NCBI RefSeq assembly: GCF_004340945.1
Contig: NZ_SLYD01000001.1
Span: 310,001 to 374,000, forward strand
Length of the DNA stretch: 64,000 bases
Reading direction: 5' to 3'
Source: Sphingomonas sp. PP-F2F-A104-K0414
GTDB taxonomy: Bacteria; Pseudomonadota; Alphaproteobacteria; Sphingomonadales; Sphingomonadaceae
The translations under genes were made by a program, and so were the position numbers. A model generated the notes under the pieces. The model worked only from the letters and a program-made list of their open reading frames with translations. It made no database searches and was not told the origin of the DNA. Shown piece after piece: positions 18,160 through 27,370 of this stretch; the first letter of the stretch is position 1; each line of letters begins with the position of its first letter.

Positions 18160-18311
18160 CGAGCCGCGGTCCCTGGTCGAACGATGCCCGCTTTCGAAAC
18201 GGGGAATATCCATGACAGCGATCGAGTCCTTCGATCGGCCGTTCCGGAGGCGTTATCGTCGGTTATTCTTGAGGGCGGCAGAAGCACCGGCGCCCTGCGT
18301 TTCGCGCGCCG

Positions 18312-19589
18312 TCAATGTTGCGGGTCGGCCGACACCGTGCCGAGCAGGTGCGTCGTAAAGCGCGGCAATGAACAGGGGTCGGTGCAACCTGCGATGGCTA
18401 ATGTGGCAAGCTCGGGCGGTGCGTCGATCGACAGCGGCGTGCGGTATCGCATCTGGTCGAGCCGTTGTGCGACATAGTTGATACGGACGACCTGCTGGCC
18501 GGTCGTGGCGAGACGCCAGACCTCGAACACGAGCCCGCCACCGGGTGCAGCTTCGCCCTTGCCATAGTCGCGCAGTTTCCAGTTCAGGCCGAGCAGTCCG
18601 GCGAGCATCGTCACGGTGCCGTCGTGTCCGCTGAGGACGACGATCTTCTCCGCCTCGCCGATCGGATCGGCGAGCGCGGTCGCGCAGGCACCGCGCTGGA
18701 GCGTGGCGAGTAGCCGCATCGCGAGGTAGCTGCTGGTCTGGCGTCCGACTTCCGGGGTGCGGGTGCGCAGGTCGATGCCGGCACCGTGCACGACGAGCGC
18801 CTTGCCGATCGTCGCCGCATCGATCCCGCGCCATCCGGGGAAGGCGAGCCCGTCGGCATAGGCCATCACCAGGCTCTCGGCGATCCCGGCGACTTGCAGG
18901 CTGGGGGATGACAGGTCCGGTTTGCCATCGTCGATCCGCATCGCGACGGGCGTGTCGTTTAAGCGGCGCTGCACCTTGGTCCGCTCGACCGCCGAGCAGG
19001 GGATGCGGCGACATTGCAGCAACAGCGCCTCGAACCGGTCGCGATCGGGGGCCTGCCGCGCATCCCATGCGGTGAGGTTACCATCGACCCGCGCGGATAT
19101 CGCCGTCAGCATCCGCTGCGGGTCGAGTGGCGCGAGCGGCGTCTGCGGTGCCTCGAACAGCGGATCGGGGGCCGCGGCGGACTGGTGGATCGTTGCCGGG
19201 CACCCCGGCGTCAGGCCAGCGGCGAGTGCGGTCGCGGTCGCCTCGGTGCGCTGCGTGTGGTTCGCCCAGTAATAGACTGCGCAGTCGTTTGCGTTGAGCA
19301 GCCCGAGCTGGCGGTAATGCGCGCGGTACCAGCCGCCGAGCATCGTCACGAGTGTTGCGCCGTTCGCGGTCAGATGGCCCGGCGGCACCGCGAACCGCGG
19401 CCACGCCCGGCGGCTGTAGCGGCCTAGCTCTTCCGGGCTCGACATCGCACTGCGGACGCCGTGGCGCATGACGATAACGACGCGTTCGAGCTTGTCACGT
19501 GGCGGCGGCGGTGTGGTCTGCGCCGCAACCGCCCCCGCCATGGTCGAGACGACCAGTGCGAAGCCGGCTGCGAGCGGTGCGACCCGCAT
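18312..19589 (-). CDS. Exported histidine acid phosphatase (phytase / glucose-1-phosphatase type)
   Basis: A 425-residue branch-2 histidine phosphatase. The signal peptide (LAAGFALVVSTMAGAVAAQ) is followed by VIVMRHGVRSA, where His43 is the phosphorylated nucleophile of the RHGxR motif. The C-terminal SGHDGTV supplies the HD proton donor of AppA/Agp-like enzymes. Cys pairs (QCRRIPC, CTDPC) fit periplasmic disulphides. The ATG overlaps the stop of the upstream TonB receptor (TGATG), so the two are translationally coupled. Together with the FecR/ECF sigma pair, this predicts import of a phosphorylated organic ligand such as phytate or an inositol or sugar phosphate, and its dephosphorylation in the periplasm. 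The exact substrate is inferred. Confidence 0.85.
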   Translation of the reverse strand: MRVAPLAAGFALVVSTMAGAVAAQTTPPPPRDKLERVVIVMRHGVRSAMSSPEELGRYSRRAWPRFAVPPGHLTANGATLVTMLGGWYRAHYRQLGLLNANDCAVYYWANHTQRTEATATALAAGLTPGCPATIHQSAAAPDPLFEAPQTPLAPLDPQRMLTAISARVDGNLTAWDARQAPDRDRFEALLLQCRRIPCSAVERTKVQRRLNDTPVAMRIDDGKPDLSSPSLQVAGIAESLVMAYADGLAFPGWRGIDAATIGKALVVHGAGIDLRTRTPEVGRQTSSYLAMRLLATLQRGACATALADPIGEAEKIVVLSGHDGTVTMLAGLLGLNWKLRDYGKGEAAPGGGLVFEVWRLATTGQQVVRINYVAQRLDQMRYRTPLSIDAPPELATLAIAGCTDPCSLPRFTTHLLGTVSADPQH

Positions 19590-22498
19590 CAGAACTTCGC
19601 CCGGACGCCGGCGGTGAACGTGCGGCCGTAATCGGTATAGCCCGCGAACTGATTGTCGCGGACATATTGCCACTGGACGCCGCCGGCGACGTTCATGCCC
19701 TGCACGACGAAGGTGACGTTCGGCGTGACCTTGTACGACATGTCGAAATCGAGGCTGCCGAACGCGCTGTCGTTGTTCGCGGCAAGCCCGGCCCCGCCGA
19801 CGTCGCGCAGCACGTTGCCGCGCCAGCTGTAGCTGACGCGCGCGCCGACGCGCGCCTTCTCGTAGAACGCGGTCAGGTTGAAGCTGTCCTTGGCGACGTC
19901 GACCAGCGCATCGCGGAACGTGCCGCCGGTCGCCAGCGCATAGGTGCCGCCGGTCGCGGTGTGCGTGTAGTTCGCCTGCGCGCCGAGACCATCGAACGGC
20001 GCGGGGAGCATCTTGAAAAGCTGCTGATAGGCGACCTCGATCCCCGCGACATAGGCGTCGCCGCCGTTCTTGGGCGCGGTCAGGCGATAGGTCTGGCCAT
20101 CGAGGACGAAGTCGCGCGTCTGCTGGAACACGAAGGTGGTGATGTCCTTGTAGAACACGCCGCCGACCAGCGCGCTGCCCGGCGCGAAATACCATTCGAC
20201 GGTGCCGTCATATTGCCACGCCTCGAACGGCTTCAATTCGGGGTTGCCGCCGACCGCGGTGAGGACGGTCGGGCTCGAATTGATCGTCAGGCGGGGCGCC
20301 AGATCGGCGAGCGACGGCCGGGTGATCACTTTGGAGGCGGCGAAGCGCATCTGCAATTTGGGGGTGAACTCGGCGACCAGATTGAGCGAGGGGAGGAAAT
20401 TGTCGTAGGTCTTCTCGTAGCTGACCGGCAGCGCGACCTTGCCGTCGTCGGCATAGCCCGACGAGGTCTGGCGCGTCCGGGCATAGCGCACGCCGACGTC
20501 GCCGCGCACCGCGATGCCGCCGATCGGGAACGCGAAGTCGGCCATGCCGTAGCCCGCGAGGATCTCCTCGCCGATCGCATAGCTGTTGCGCAGATCGCCG
20601 CGCGCGAGCGGGGCGGCGAGCAACGCTTCCTTGCCGGTGGCGGCGGCGAGGAACTTGGCTGGGTCCGGTATCGCCCAGGTCGTCGGCAGATCGCCCTTGG
20701 CACCGTCGAGGAAGTCGTCGACCGGGAACGGCACGAAATAGCTCGCGTCGAAATACTTGCCAGTGATGCCGCTGGTGAAGTTGATGTCGCGGCGATTATA
20801 GGCGCGCGTCCGCTTCTGGTATTTCGCACCGGCATGCAGCGCGCTGAAGACGCCGGTGAGGTCACGCGTGATGTCGAGTTTCGCGGCACGCTCGCGGTCC
20901 TTGGAGTCGTTGACGCGGTATTCGATCCGCCGTCCGGGCAGCAGCGCCGGGTTCGACAGATCGGCGTTCAGCAGCGTGACGTTGGGCAGCCGGTCGCCGG
21001 CCTTGCCGAAGTCGAAAATCGTCGCGCCGACCGTCCCGAGCAGGCGGGTGCGATAGATCGGCTCCGGCGTATTCGAATAGGCCTGTCCGATGCTGCCATC
21101 CGCCGCGATCGTCCAGCCGTCAGCCTGCCAGCGTGCGTTGGTGCCGAACAGCCAGTTCTTGTACTGGAGCAGCGACGTCTCGCGACCGATCTGCGTCGTC
21201 GAGGCGGTCGTCGTCGCGCCGGTCAGCACGCCATTCTCGATCACCGCGCTACCCGGCACGATCCCGCGCGGCAGGCCGGCGCCATCCGCCGCCGAATAGG
21301 TCAGCTCGTCATAGGCGACGTTCAGCCGGCTCCACAGCCCGTCGACGTTCAGCTCGAACCGGTCGTCGGGCTTCCACTGCACCGCGCCGTTGAGACCGAT
21401 CCGGTCGCGCTTCTCCTGCTCGAGCGTCGGGCGGATCGCGGTGGGGATCAGGATCGTCTCGCTGTCGAGCGAGCCGTTGCCGTCGGTATCGATCTTGCCG
21501 TCGGCCCAGCCGACGCCGGTGATGCGGTCCTGACGGGTGGTGCGTTCGTCATAGACGGCGGCGATCAGCGCGCCGATCTTGCCGTCGGGGCTCGCCCAGC
21601 TCGCCATGCCGGACAGGCGCGGGTCGACCGTATCGGCAAGCCGCGGCGAGCTGGCGGTGGCGGACAGCGACAGCACCGGCTTCTTCAGGTCGAGCGGGCG
21701 GAAGGTGCGCAGGTTGATCGTCCCGCCGATGCCGCCTTCGTCGAGGCTCGCGCGCGGGCTCTTGATCACCTCGACCGCGGACATCAGCTCGGACGGGAGC
21801 GTGTCGAAGCGGAATTGGCGACCGCTCTGGCCACTGTCGCGGACATTCTCGTTCACCGCGACCGAGCGGTCGTTGAGCGTGACGACCTGGAAGTTGGCGC
21901 CGAGCCCGCGGATGCGGACGAACACGCCCTCGCCGCGATCGCGGACGATCGAGACGCCGGGGACACGCTGGAGCGCCTCGGCGATGTTTTGCGCGGGGAA
22001 CTTGCCGATGTCCTCGGCCTTGACGACGTCGATGACGTTGGTCGCCTTGCGCTTCTGCGCGAGTGCGGTGGTCAGGCTGCTGGCATAGCCGGTGACGACG
22101 ATATCGGCGGTGTCGTTTTGAGGCGCTTCGGTCGCCACTATCTGCGGCGCGTTGCTGACGATCGCACCCGACACGAGCAGCGCGCCATTGGGTTCGCGAC
22201 GTACGGTAAGCCGCGTGCCGGCGATCAGGCGCTCGACCGCAGCCTGCGGGGCCATCGTGCCGTTGAGCGCGGGGGCGGTCATTCCGGCGACCGCGGCGGG
22301 CGTGAACAGGATGTCGGTGCCGCTCTGGCGGGCGAGCGCTTCGAGCGCCTTGCCGAGCGGTTGGGCTGGGAGATGCAGCGTTACGCGCGCCTGCGCGGTC
22401 GCGGCGGTGGCGAGAAAGGCGGTCGACAGCGCAGCAACGGCGGCGCCCAGCACGAACGATCGGCGCAGACGCCGGCGATTGGTGATCACGGTGTTCAT
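19589..22498 (-). CDS. TonB-dependent transducer receptor with STN domain
   Basis: A 969-residue outer-membrane receptor. The signal peptide ends near ATAATAQA. Residues about 40-110 form an STN (secretin/TonB N-terminal) signalling domain (VTLHLPAQPLGKALEALARQ ... LTVRREPNGALLVSG), which interacts with FecR-type anti-sigma factors. Next come a TonB box (ADIVVTGYAS), a plug (VIDVVKAEDIGKFPAQNIAEAL, GVFVRIRGLGANF, EGGIGGTINLRTFRPL) and a barrel ending in TFTAGVRAKF. The plug belongs to the group common in carbohydrate and organic-ligand uptake in Caulobacterales and Sphingomonadales. Directly upstream are the FecR and ECF sigma genes, and the phosphatase ORF is coupled downstream. The 100-bp leader contains an 8-C run and a duplicated ATTGCGGCGA. 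Confidence 0.93.
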   Translation of the reverse strand: MNTVITNRRRLRRSFVLGAAVAALSTAFLATAATAQARVTLHLPAQPLGKALEALARQSGTDILFTPAAVAGMTAPALNGTMAPQAAVERLIAGTRLTVRREPNGALLVSGAIVSNAPQIVATEAPQNDTADIVVTGYASSLTTALAQKRKATNVIDVVKAEDIGKFPAQNIAEALQRVPGVSIVRDRGEGVFVRIRGLGANFQVVTLNDRSVAVNENVRDSGQSGRQFRFDTLPSELMSAVEVIKSPRASLDEGGIGGTINLRTFRPLDLKKPVLSLSATASSPRLADTVDPRLSGMASWASPDGKIGALIAAVYDERTTRQDRITGVGWADGKIDTDGNGSLDSETILIPTAIRPTLEQEKRDRIGLNGAVQWKPDDRFELNVDGLWSRLNVAYDELTYSAADGAGLPRGIVPGSAVIENGVLTGATTTASTTQIGRETSLLQYKNWLFGTNARWQADGWTIAADGSIGQAYSNTPEPIYRTRLLGTVGATIFDFGKAGDRLPNVTLLNADLSNPALLPGRRIEYRVNDSKDRERAAKLDITRDLTGVFSALHAGAKYQKRTRAYNRRDINFTSGITGKYFDASYFVPFPVDDFLDGAKGDLPTTWAIPDPAKFLAAATGKEALLAAPLARGDLRNSYAIGEEILAGYGMADFAFPIGGIAVRGDVGVRYARTRQTSSGYADDGKVALPVSYEKTYDNFLPSLNLVAEFTPKLQMRFAASKVITRPSLADLAPRLTINSSPTVLTAVGGNPELKPFEAWQYDGTVEWYFAPGSALVGGVFYKDITTFVFQQTRDFVLDGQTYRLTAPKNGGDAYVAGIEVAYQQLFKMLPAPFDGLGAQANYTHTATGGTYALATGGTFRDALVDVAKDSFNLTAFYEKARVGARVSYSWRGNVLRDVGGAGLAANNDSAFGSLDFDMSYKVTPNVTFVVQGMNVAGGVQWQYVRDNQFAGYTDYGRTFTAGVRAKF

Positions 22499-22598
22499 CC
22501 CCCCAAGGAAGGCGGCGATGATGCCGCACCTCCTCGACGGGCTAAGATCGATCTACCCCACCCCCCCCACGGCGGATTGCGGCGAATTGCGGCGAACT

Positions 22599-23510
22599 TT
22601 ATCCGCCGAGCAGGACCGCACCCTCGATCGTCCGCACCCGCAGCGCGAGCAGCGTGGCGAGCGACCGGCCCAGCGCGACATTGTCGCCCATCCGGTACAT
22701 CCCGCTGACGCGCACTCCGGCGACCGCCGGGTCGGCGATCATCAGCCGGGTCGTGCTGTAGCGGTTGGCCTCTTCGGCGACTGTGGTCAGCGTATCGTCG
22801 TGGAACGCCGCGCGGCCGCTCGTCCAGGCCTGCGTCGCGGCGAGGTCGGGGCGGTCGATCCGGCCATCGACCAGGCGCTCGCCACCGGTCAGCTGCCTTG
22901 CTCCGCCGGTGGTCTCTGTAGCGCTGCCCTCGATCGCGGTCACCGCGATCCGGTCTTCGCGGTCGCGGCGCAGGTCGAACCGGCCTGCACTTGCGGTCAT
23001 GTCCCCTCGCCCCGCGTCGATCATGAACGGGATGGTCCGCGGCGCCACGGTCAGGTCGACCCGACCGCGCTCAAGCCAGAGCTGACGCCGCTCGGCAGTC
23101 GCGATCAGGCGAACACGCGTAGCCGCGTCGAGCAGCAGCGACGAACCATCCCGCAGCCCGATCCGCCGCTGTTCGCCGATCCCCGTTTCGTACGGCGTCG
23201 CGGCATGCGCGGCCTGGAATGCGATCGTTCCGCCGGCGGTCGCCGCGGTCAGCGCCACGAGACCGGCGAGTGCGCGACGCCGCGTCACCGGTGCGCGCGA
23301 CGGCGCCGTCCCCGGTACCATGTTCCAGAGATCGGTAGCGCGCTCGAACCGTTCGGCATGATCGGGGTTCGCGGCGAGCCAACGCCGGAAGTTCGCCGCG
23401 TCCTGCGCGGTCGCGTCGTCGGCATTGAGCCGCGCGATCCAGTCGGCCGCGCTTCGGTTGGTTGCAGCCGGGTTCGCGTCAAAGCTGTTCGAGGGACGGC
23501 GGCCGGGCAT
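22599..23510 (-). CDS. FecR-family anti-sigma regulator
   Basis: A protein of about 303 residues. The cytoplasmic N-terminal sigma-binding domain (DUF4880-like: AADWIARLNADDATAQDAANFRRWL, then ANPDHAERF) is followed by one transmembrane helix (RRRALAGLVALTAATAGGTIAF). The periplasmic FecR domain (TGIGEQRRIGLRDGSSLLLDA and following beta repeats) receives the signal from the receptor STN domain, releasing or activating the ECF sigma factor encoded upstream. ATG 23510 lies 8 bp after the sigma stop. An in-frame TTG at 23537 overlapping the sigma gene is an alternative start. Confidence 0.9.
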   Translation of the reverse strand: MPGRRPSNSFDANPAATNRSAADWIARLNADDATAQDAANFRRWLAANPDHAERFERATDLWNMVPGTAPSRAPVTRRRALAGLVALTAATAGGTIAFQAAHAATPYETGIGEQRRIGLRDGSSLLLDAATRVRLIATAERRQLWLERGRVDLTVAPRTIPFMIDAGRGDMTASAGRFDLRRDREDRIAVTAIEGSATETTGGARQLTGGERLVDGRIDRPDLAATQAWTSGRAAFHDDTLTTVAEEANRYSTTRLMIADPAVAGVRVSGMYRMGDNVALGRSLATLLALRVRTIEGAVLLGG

Positions 23511-23518
23511 CGCGAAAC

Positions 23519-24025
23519 TTACCAACCCTCCGTCCAATCGGCCAAGAAGGTCATCGCCTTGGCCATGTGCTTCTCGACCGCGCCTTGGCTGATGTCCAGC
23601 CGCTCGGCAATCTCGCGGTATTTATACCCTTCGAGCCGCTGCATCAGAAAAATCTCGCGGGTCCTGGGCGTCAGCCGGTCGATACCCTCGCGGACTCGCG
23701 CCAGTCGTGCCTTGGCGATCATCACCTCGTCCTGGATCGGTGCGGGGTCGCGTAGCCAGTCGATCGCCTCGACCGGTTCGCACGCCCCGCGCACCGCCTC
23801 CCGGCGAAACGCGTCGCGACCCCGGTTGACCGCGGCGTGGACCAGGAACGCCTCGTCGTTGCGCGGCGCGGTCGCCAGCCCCGCCATGCTGACATAGGCG
23901 TCATGGAGCAGATCCTCGCCATCCGTGCGCCGCGTCATCCGCTCGACCTGCGCGCGCAACCGCGACCACCCCTGCCACAGGCCCCGTGGCGCAGGATCGG
24001 TCGCGGTGAGGTTGGCGGCAGTCAT
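23519..24025 (-). CDS. ECF sigma factor, FecI-like
   Basis: A 168-residue extracytoplasmic-function sigma factor. Region 2 includes RRTDGEDLLHDAYVSMAGL (the EDLxQDxY-type core-binding and -10 recognition helix). Region 4 includes LTPRTREIFLMQRLEGYKYREIAERL and the helix-turn-helix DISQGAVEKHMAKAM. It directs RNA polymerase to the receptor promoter when the FecR/STN signal is active. First gene of the sigma - anti-sigma - receptor - phosphatase set, with ATG 24025 preceded by GGGGG. Confidence 0.92.
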   Translation of the reverse strand: MTAANLTATDPAPRGLWQGWSRLRAQVERMTRRTDGEDLLHDAYVSMAGLATAPRNDEAFLVHAAVNRGRDAFRREAVRGACEPVEAIDWLRDPAPIQDEVMIAKARLARVREGIDRLTPRTREIFLMQRLEGYKYREIAERLDISQGAVEKHMAKAMTFLADWTEGW

Positions 24026-24135
24026 CCCCCGACCGGGTATGAGCCTGCCGGTACAGTTTGATGACGTCGCGGGGTCGGATCAATGACACGGACGTCGCCG
24101 ATCCCGATCCGCCCGCACCGCGACGTCAACGATCG

Positions 24136-25053
24136 CTAGTCGACGGAGCCCGTGTGCATCAGACCGCGCACGTCGGCAGCGACCTGATTGTTGGCGCCGA
24201 GCCGCTCGATCAGCTGCGCCTGACGGCTGCCGCGCAACCCGGCGGTGGTGAGCTGCTTGTCGCGGACATAGGTGTAGACGCCGCTGACCGCGAAGGCCGA
24301 GACATACGCGATATGCGCCTTTTGCGCGGCGTGCGTTGCGGTGAACGCGTCGGATTCGAAGAACGCGCGCCGGGTCAGCGGGCTTTCGAAGGCGAGTTCG
24401 ATCACCGCGATCCGTGCACGCTCCGGGGGTACCAGATGATCGACATTGGGTGCCGGCGGGGCGGGTTCGGCATTGTCGTAGCGGTCCGGCACGTGCAGGC
24501 GAAGCTTCAACACCGCGGCGTCGGCGGCGAGCGTTTCGGCAAACTCGGTCATGAACGTGGCGAACGTCTCGGCGTCGCCGTCAGCGGCACCGAAGTGGAC
24601 GTGGATACGGTCGAAGCCGTCATCGCCATTGGGGATCGGGTCGGCGATGCGGTCGACCAGCGTGCGCGATCCGTTGGGCAGCGCATAGGCGACGGTAGCC
24701 GCGAACATGTTCTGCTCGTCGGCGAACAGGATGTGGCTCGCCGCGTTGAAGACGTCCTGGTCGGCCTTCGACGCAAACCCGATCTCGACCCCGCCGTCGA
24801 GTTCGTAATCCGCGAACGGCGCGATGCCGTCGATAGCCGGCCAGAGATGCGCATCCTGTTCGCGGTTCAGATGGTTCTGGACGTACCAGCCAAGACCCGG
24901 AATGCGCGAACACAACGGGCCGTGGACGTCGCGCCAATAGGTGGCGAACACGTCGTGCGGCACGCGGGGGCGGCGCAGGACGGTCGTGTAGCTGTTGATC
25001 GCGATACTCGCGTCGCGCGATGCGTAATCGGTCGTGGTGGAAACCTTGGGCAT
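24136..25053 (-). CDS. EthD-domain protein
   Basis: A protein of about 305 residues with an N-terminal ferredoxin-like EthD domain (INSYTTVLRRPRVPHDVFATYWRD then VHGPLCSRIPGLGWYVQNHL). A second, degenerate copy follows in the C-terminal half (GFDRIHVHFGAADGDAETF). EthD-like dimeric alpha-beta barrels are accessory or catalytic partners in degradation pathways and often accompany monooxygenases. It is the last gene of the MFS - flavin monooxygenase - EthD unit, 26 bp after the monooxygenase. ATG 25053 is chosen because AGGA lies 8 bp upstream; ATG 25062 is the alternative. The reaction is unknown. Confidence 0.75.
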   Translation of the reverse strand: MPKVSTTTDYASRDASIAINSYTTVLRRPRVPHDVFATYWRDVHGPLCSRIPGLGWYVQNHLNREQDAHLWPAIDGIAPFADYELDGGVEIGFASKADQDVFNAASHILFADEQNMFAATVAYALPNGSRTLVDRIADPIPNGDDGFDRIHVHFGAADGDAETFATFMTEFAETLAADAAVLKLRLHVPDRYDNAEPAPPAPNVDHLVPPERARIAVIELAFESPLTRRAFFESDAFTATHAAQKAHIAYVSAFAVSGVYTYVRDKQLTTAGLRGSRQAQLIERLGANNQVAADVRGLMHTGSVD

Positions 25054-25079
25054 GGGTGACATCCTGATGATGAGGGGGG

Positions 25080-26057
25080 TTAACGCGCGTCAGTGGGAAA
25101 GTGCGGCAGGACATGTGTCGCGAGTTCGTCGGCCACGTCCGCAAAGGGGCGTCGCGACGGCTTGGGGTTGAGTGCGACGTGCGCCACGCCCTCGTCCCGC
25201 TGCCGCTTCCAGAGGTCGATCAGCGCGTTGCGACCGCTGCGGATACCGCCGCTGGCATAGGCCAGCGGTGCATCCGGGTCCGCAAGCAGGTCGAACATCG
25301 CACCATAGCCGTACGGCTTGTACGGGCCGGCGGCGGTTGCCGTTCGCCACTGGGCGAGAACGTCGGGCAAGCGCCGCGCGTCGCTGAGATGCCAGATCCA
25401 GCCATCGGTGTTCGCACCGAGCCAGTCCAGCGTCTGCCCGGCGCGACCGATCGCGAGGATCGGCAATCGCGGTCCGACTGGCTTGGGGACCATGTCGATG
25501 CTGCCGTCGAGCGTGCCATAATACGCAGACGCATGCCGGGCGAACGACCGTTCGGTCGCGGCGCGGATGACGTCGATCGCATCGCGGTAGCGTTCGGGAC
25601 GATCGTCGAGATTGCTGTCGAACGCCGCGAACTCCGACGGCCGGTCGCCGGTCGACAGCCCGAGCAGAAAGCGCCCGCCGAGCAACTGCTCGACGCTTGC
25701 CGCCTGCTTGGCGACGATCAGCGGATCGCGCAGCGGCAGGACGATACCCGCCGTGCCGATCGCGATCCGCGTCGTCTGCGCGGCGAGCCATCCGGCATAG
25801 ACCATCGGATCGAGGACTTGTCCGACATCGCCGAAGCTCGGATCGTAGAACGGCACGTCGCGCAGCCAGATCGCTGCGAAGTCGAGCGCATCGACCTTTC
25901 GCGCCAGTGCCGCGTGATCGGCAAGCGTCGGCCACGGCGCGGTCGGATAGGCTTCGAGCGGGGCAATGAAGCCCAGCGTCAGCCGGCCGGGCTGGAACAC
26001 GCGCGCATAGGCGGCGTGTCCGGCCAGATCCGGTGCCAGTGCGTCCGGCGTGTCCAT
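25080..26057 (-). CDS. LLM-class flavin-dependent oxidoreductase
   Basis: A 325-residue luciferase-like monooxygenase (TIM barrel) that would use reduced FMN or F420 with O2 on an organic substrate. Diagnostic blocks are LTLGFIAPLEAYP (strand 1), FAAIWLRDVPFYDPSFGDVGQVLDP, TTRIAIGTAGIVLPLRDPLIVAK, SVEQLLGGRFLLGLSTGDRPSEF (flavin phosphate region) and LPILAIGRAGQT. The ATG overlaps the MFS stop (TGATG), so it is coupled to the exporter upstream. No flavin reductase gene is adjacent. The substrate is probably connected to the divergent LysR regulator's inducer. Confidence 0.88.
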   Translation of the reverse strand: MDTPDALAPDLAGHAAYARVFQPGRLTLGFIAPLEAYPTAPWPTLADHAALARKVDALDFAAIWLRDVPFYDPSFGDVGQVLDPMVYAGWLAAQTTRIAIGTAGIVLPLRDPLIVAKQAASVEQLLGGRFLLGLSTGDRPSEFAAFDSNLDDRPERYRDAIDVIRAATERSFARHASAYYGTLDGSIDMVPKPVGPRLPILAIGRAGQTLDWLGANTDGWIWHLSDARRLPDVLAQWRTATAAGPYKPYGYGAMFDLLADPDAPLAYASGGIRSGRNALIDLWKRQRDEGVAHVALNPKPSRRPFADVADELATHVLPHFPTDAR

Positions 26058-27262
26058 CAGCTGACGCTCCGAACCTTCAGCCGGTGCACCAGCGGCGTCA
26101 CCAGCACCGCGAGGATCGCGATCGCGGCGGCAACATAGCCGACCGCGCCGAGCCCGAGATGCTGGATCACCGAGCCGCCGATGATCGCGCCGAGGCCGAT
26201 GCCGGCATTGGCCATCGAGACGTTGAGCGTGCCCGCCAGCGCCTGCGCATGGCTCGCCGACTGCATGACGCGCACCTGGCAGATCGGATAGAGCGCGGTG
26301 TTGGCGATGCCCCAGACCGCGAGCGCGATCGCCAGCCAGGCGGTCGAGCCTGCGACCAGTGTCGTCGCCGCCATGCCGATCGCCAGCACCAACGCCGTGA
26401 TCGCCGTCACTAGCAGCGGCCCGCGGCCGACGAACTGCCCGCCCAGCCAATTGCCGGCGAGACCGACGATCCCGAAGCCCATCAGCCACCAGCCGACCTG
26501 CCCTGCCGGAATATGCGCGATCTGCTCGAGCGTGTCGGCGAGATAGGTATAGGCGGTGAACATCGCGGTGAAGACGATGACCGACAGCACGACGTTACCG
26601 AGGAAATACGGGTCCTTGAGGATGCGTGCCTGTTCGGCCAGCCTGACGCGCGCGGGACGTGCCAGCGTCGGCATCACGACGAGCAACAGTACCGCCATCA
26701 GCAGCGACAGTCCCGACAGTCCCCAGAACGTCCCGCGCCAGCCGAACGCGGTCGAGGCGAGCGTACCGAGCGGAATGCCGAGCACCATCGCGCCGGAAAT
26801 CCCGAGATAGACGTTGGCGACCGCCTTGCCGGCCTTTTCGGGACCTGCGAGTTCGCCTGCGGTTTCGCTGGCGGTGCCCCAGAACACCGGTAGTGCCAGC
26901 GCCGGCAGGAACCGCGCGAGGCCGAGGACCCAGATATCGGGCGCTGCGGCGGCCAGAGCGTTCGCACCGGCGAAGATCACGAGGATCACGACGAACAGAC
27001 GCTTGCGCTCGAAGTGCGAAAGCATTGCGGTCAGGAACGGCCCTGCGAGCATGACCGTGAAGGCGAACAGCGTGACGAGCTGCCCCGCGACCGTGATCGA
27101 AATGCCGAGATCGCGCGCGAGGCTTGGCAACAGACCGACGATGATGAACTCGGTGGTGACGATCACGAACGCGGAGATCGCGAGCAACAGCACGGCTAAG
27201 CCATGCCCCGCCGACTTCGTGCCCGCCGGGGCGGCGTGGATAGGATGGCTGGGGGACGACAT
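26057..27262 (-). CDS. MFS transporter, DHA1 (AraJ/drug efflux) type
   Basis: A 401-residue 12-helix major facilitator. The first helix VLLLAISAFVIVTTEFIIVGLLP is the hallmark of the DHA1 sugar-efflux/chloramphenicol-resistance branch. Motif A-like residues (LSHFERKRLFVV) lie in the loop 2-3 region, and VWGIANTALYPICQVRVMQSA is typical of the second half. ATG 27262 has AGGAG 10 bp upstream; the longer frame lacks such support. It is the first gene of a three-gene operon and diverges from a LysR regulator with a 108-bp shared promoter region, so it is probably LysR-controlled and exports the substrate or product of the monooxygenase. Confidence 0.9.
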   Translation of the reverse strand: MSSPSHPIHAAPAGTKSAGHGLAVLLLAISAFVIVTTEFIIVGLLPSLARDLGISITVAGQLVTLFAFTVMLAGPFLTAMLSHFERKRLFVVILVIFAGANALAAAAPDIWVLGLARFLPALALPVFWGTASETAGELAGPEKAGKAVANVYLGISGAMVLGIPLGTLASTAFGWRGTFWGLSGLSLLMAVLLLVVMPTLARPARVRLAEQARILKDPYFLGNVVLSVIVFTAMFTAYTYLADTLEQIAHIPAGQVGWWLMGFGIVGLAGNWLGGQFVGRGPLLVTAITALVLAIGMAATTLVAGSTAWLAIALAVWGIANTALYPICQVRVMQSASHAQALAGTLNVSMANAGIGLGAIIGGSVIQHLGLGAVGYVAAAIAILAVLVTPLVHRLKVRSVS

Positions 27263-27345
27263 TGGCAAAGGGCTCCTGAATGGCGCCCTCTCTACGCGCG
27301 ACGAAAACGCACGTCGTGCGGCATTAATTCGTGCATAGAGCGACA

Positions 27346-27358
27346 ATTATTCCATAAT
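27346..27358. promoter_or_regulatory. AT-rich palindromic operator between LysR and MFS genes
   Basis: ATTAT-TCC-ATAAT is a perfect interrupted palindrome in the divergent intergenic region, 12 bp upstream of the LysR ATG. The setting and AT-richness in a GC-rich background fit a LysR-type binding site (T-N11-A core). Confidence 0.6.
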
Positions 27359-27370
27359 GGACGCACTGCC

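Noticed and set aside
18104..18311. OxyR binding site upstream of the catalase
   Set aside because: I looked for the ATAG-N7-CTAT spaced pattern and found no convincing match by eye.
16289..18358. A 689-codon open frame on the plus strand opposite the catalase
   Set aside because: The minus strand encodes a catalase with all active-site residues. The antisense product is low-complexity and has no ribosome site or domain.
19499..22708. A 1069-codon open frame on the plus strand opposite the STN receptor
   Set aside because: It lies entirely antisense to a receptor with a signal peptide, STN, plug and barrel. Its translation is Arg/Ala/Gly/Asp-rich with no domain, as expected for a GC-rich antisense frame.
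23511..23537. Upstream TTG start for the FecR gene overlapping the sigma gene
   Set aside because: The ATG at 23510 is 8 bp after the sigma stop and keeps all conserved sequence. The TTG adds 9 residues without support, so it is kept only as an alternative.
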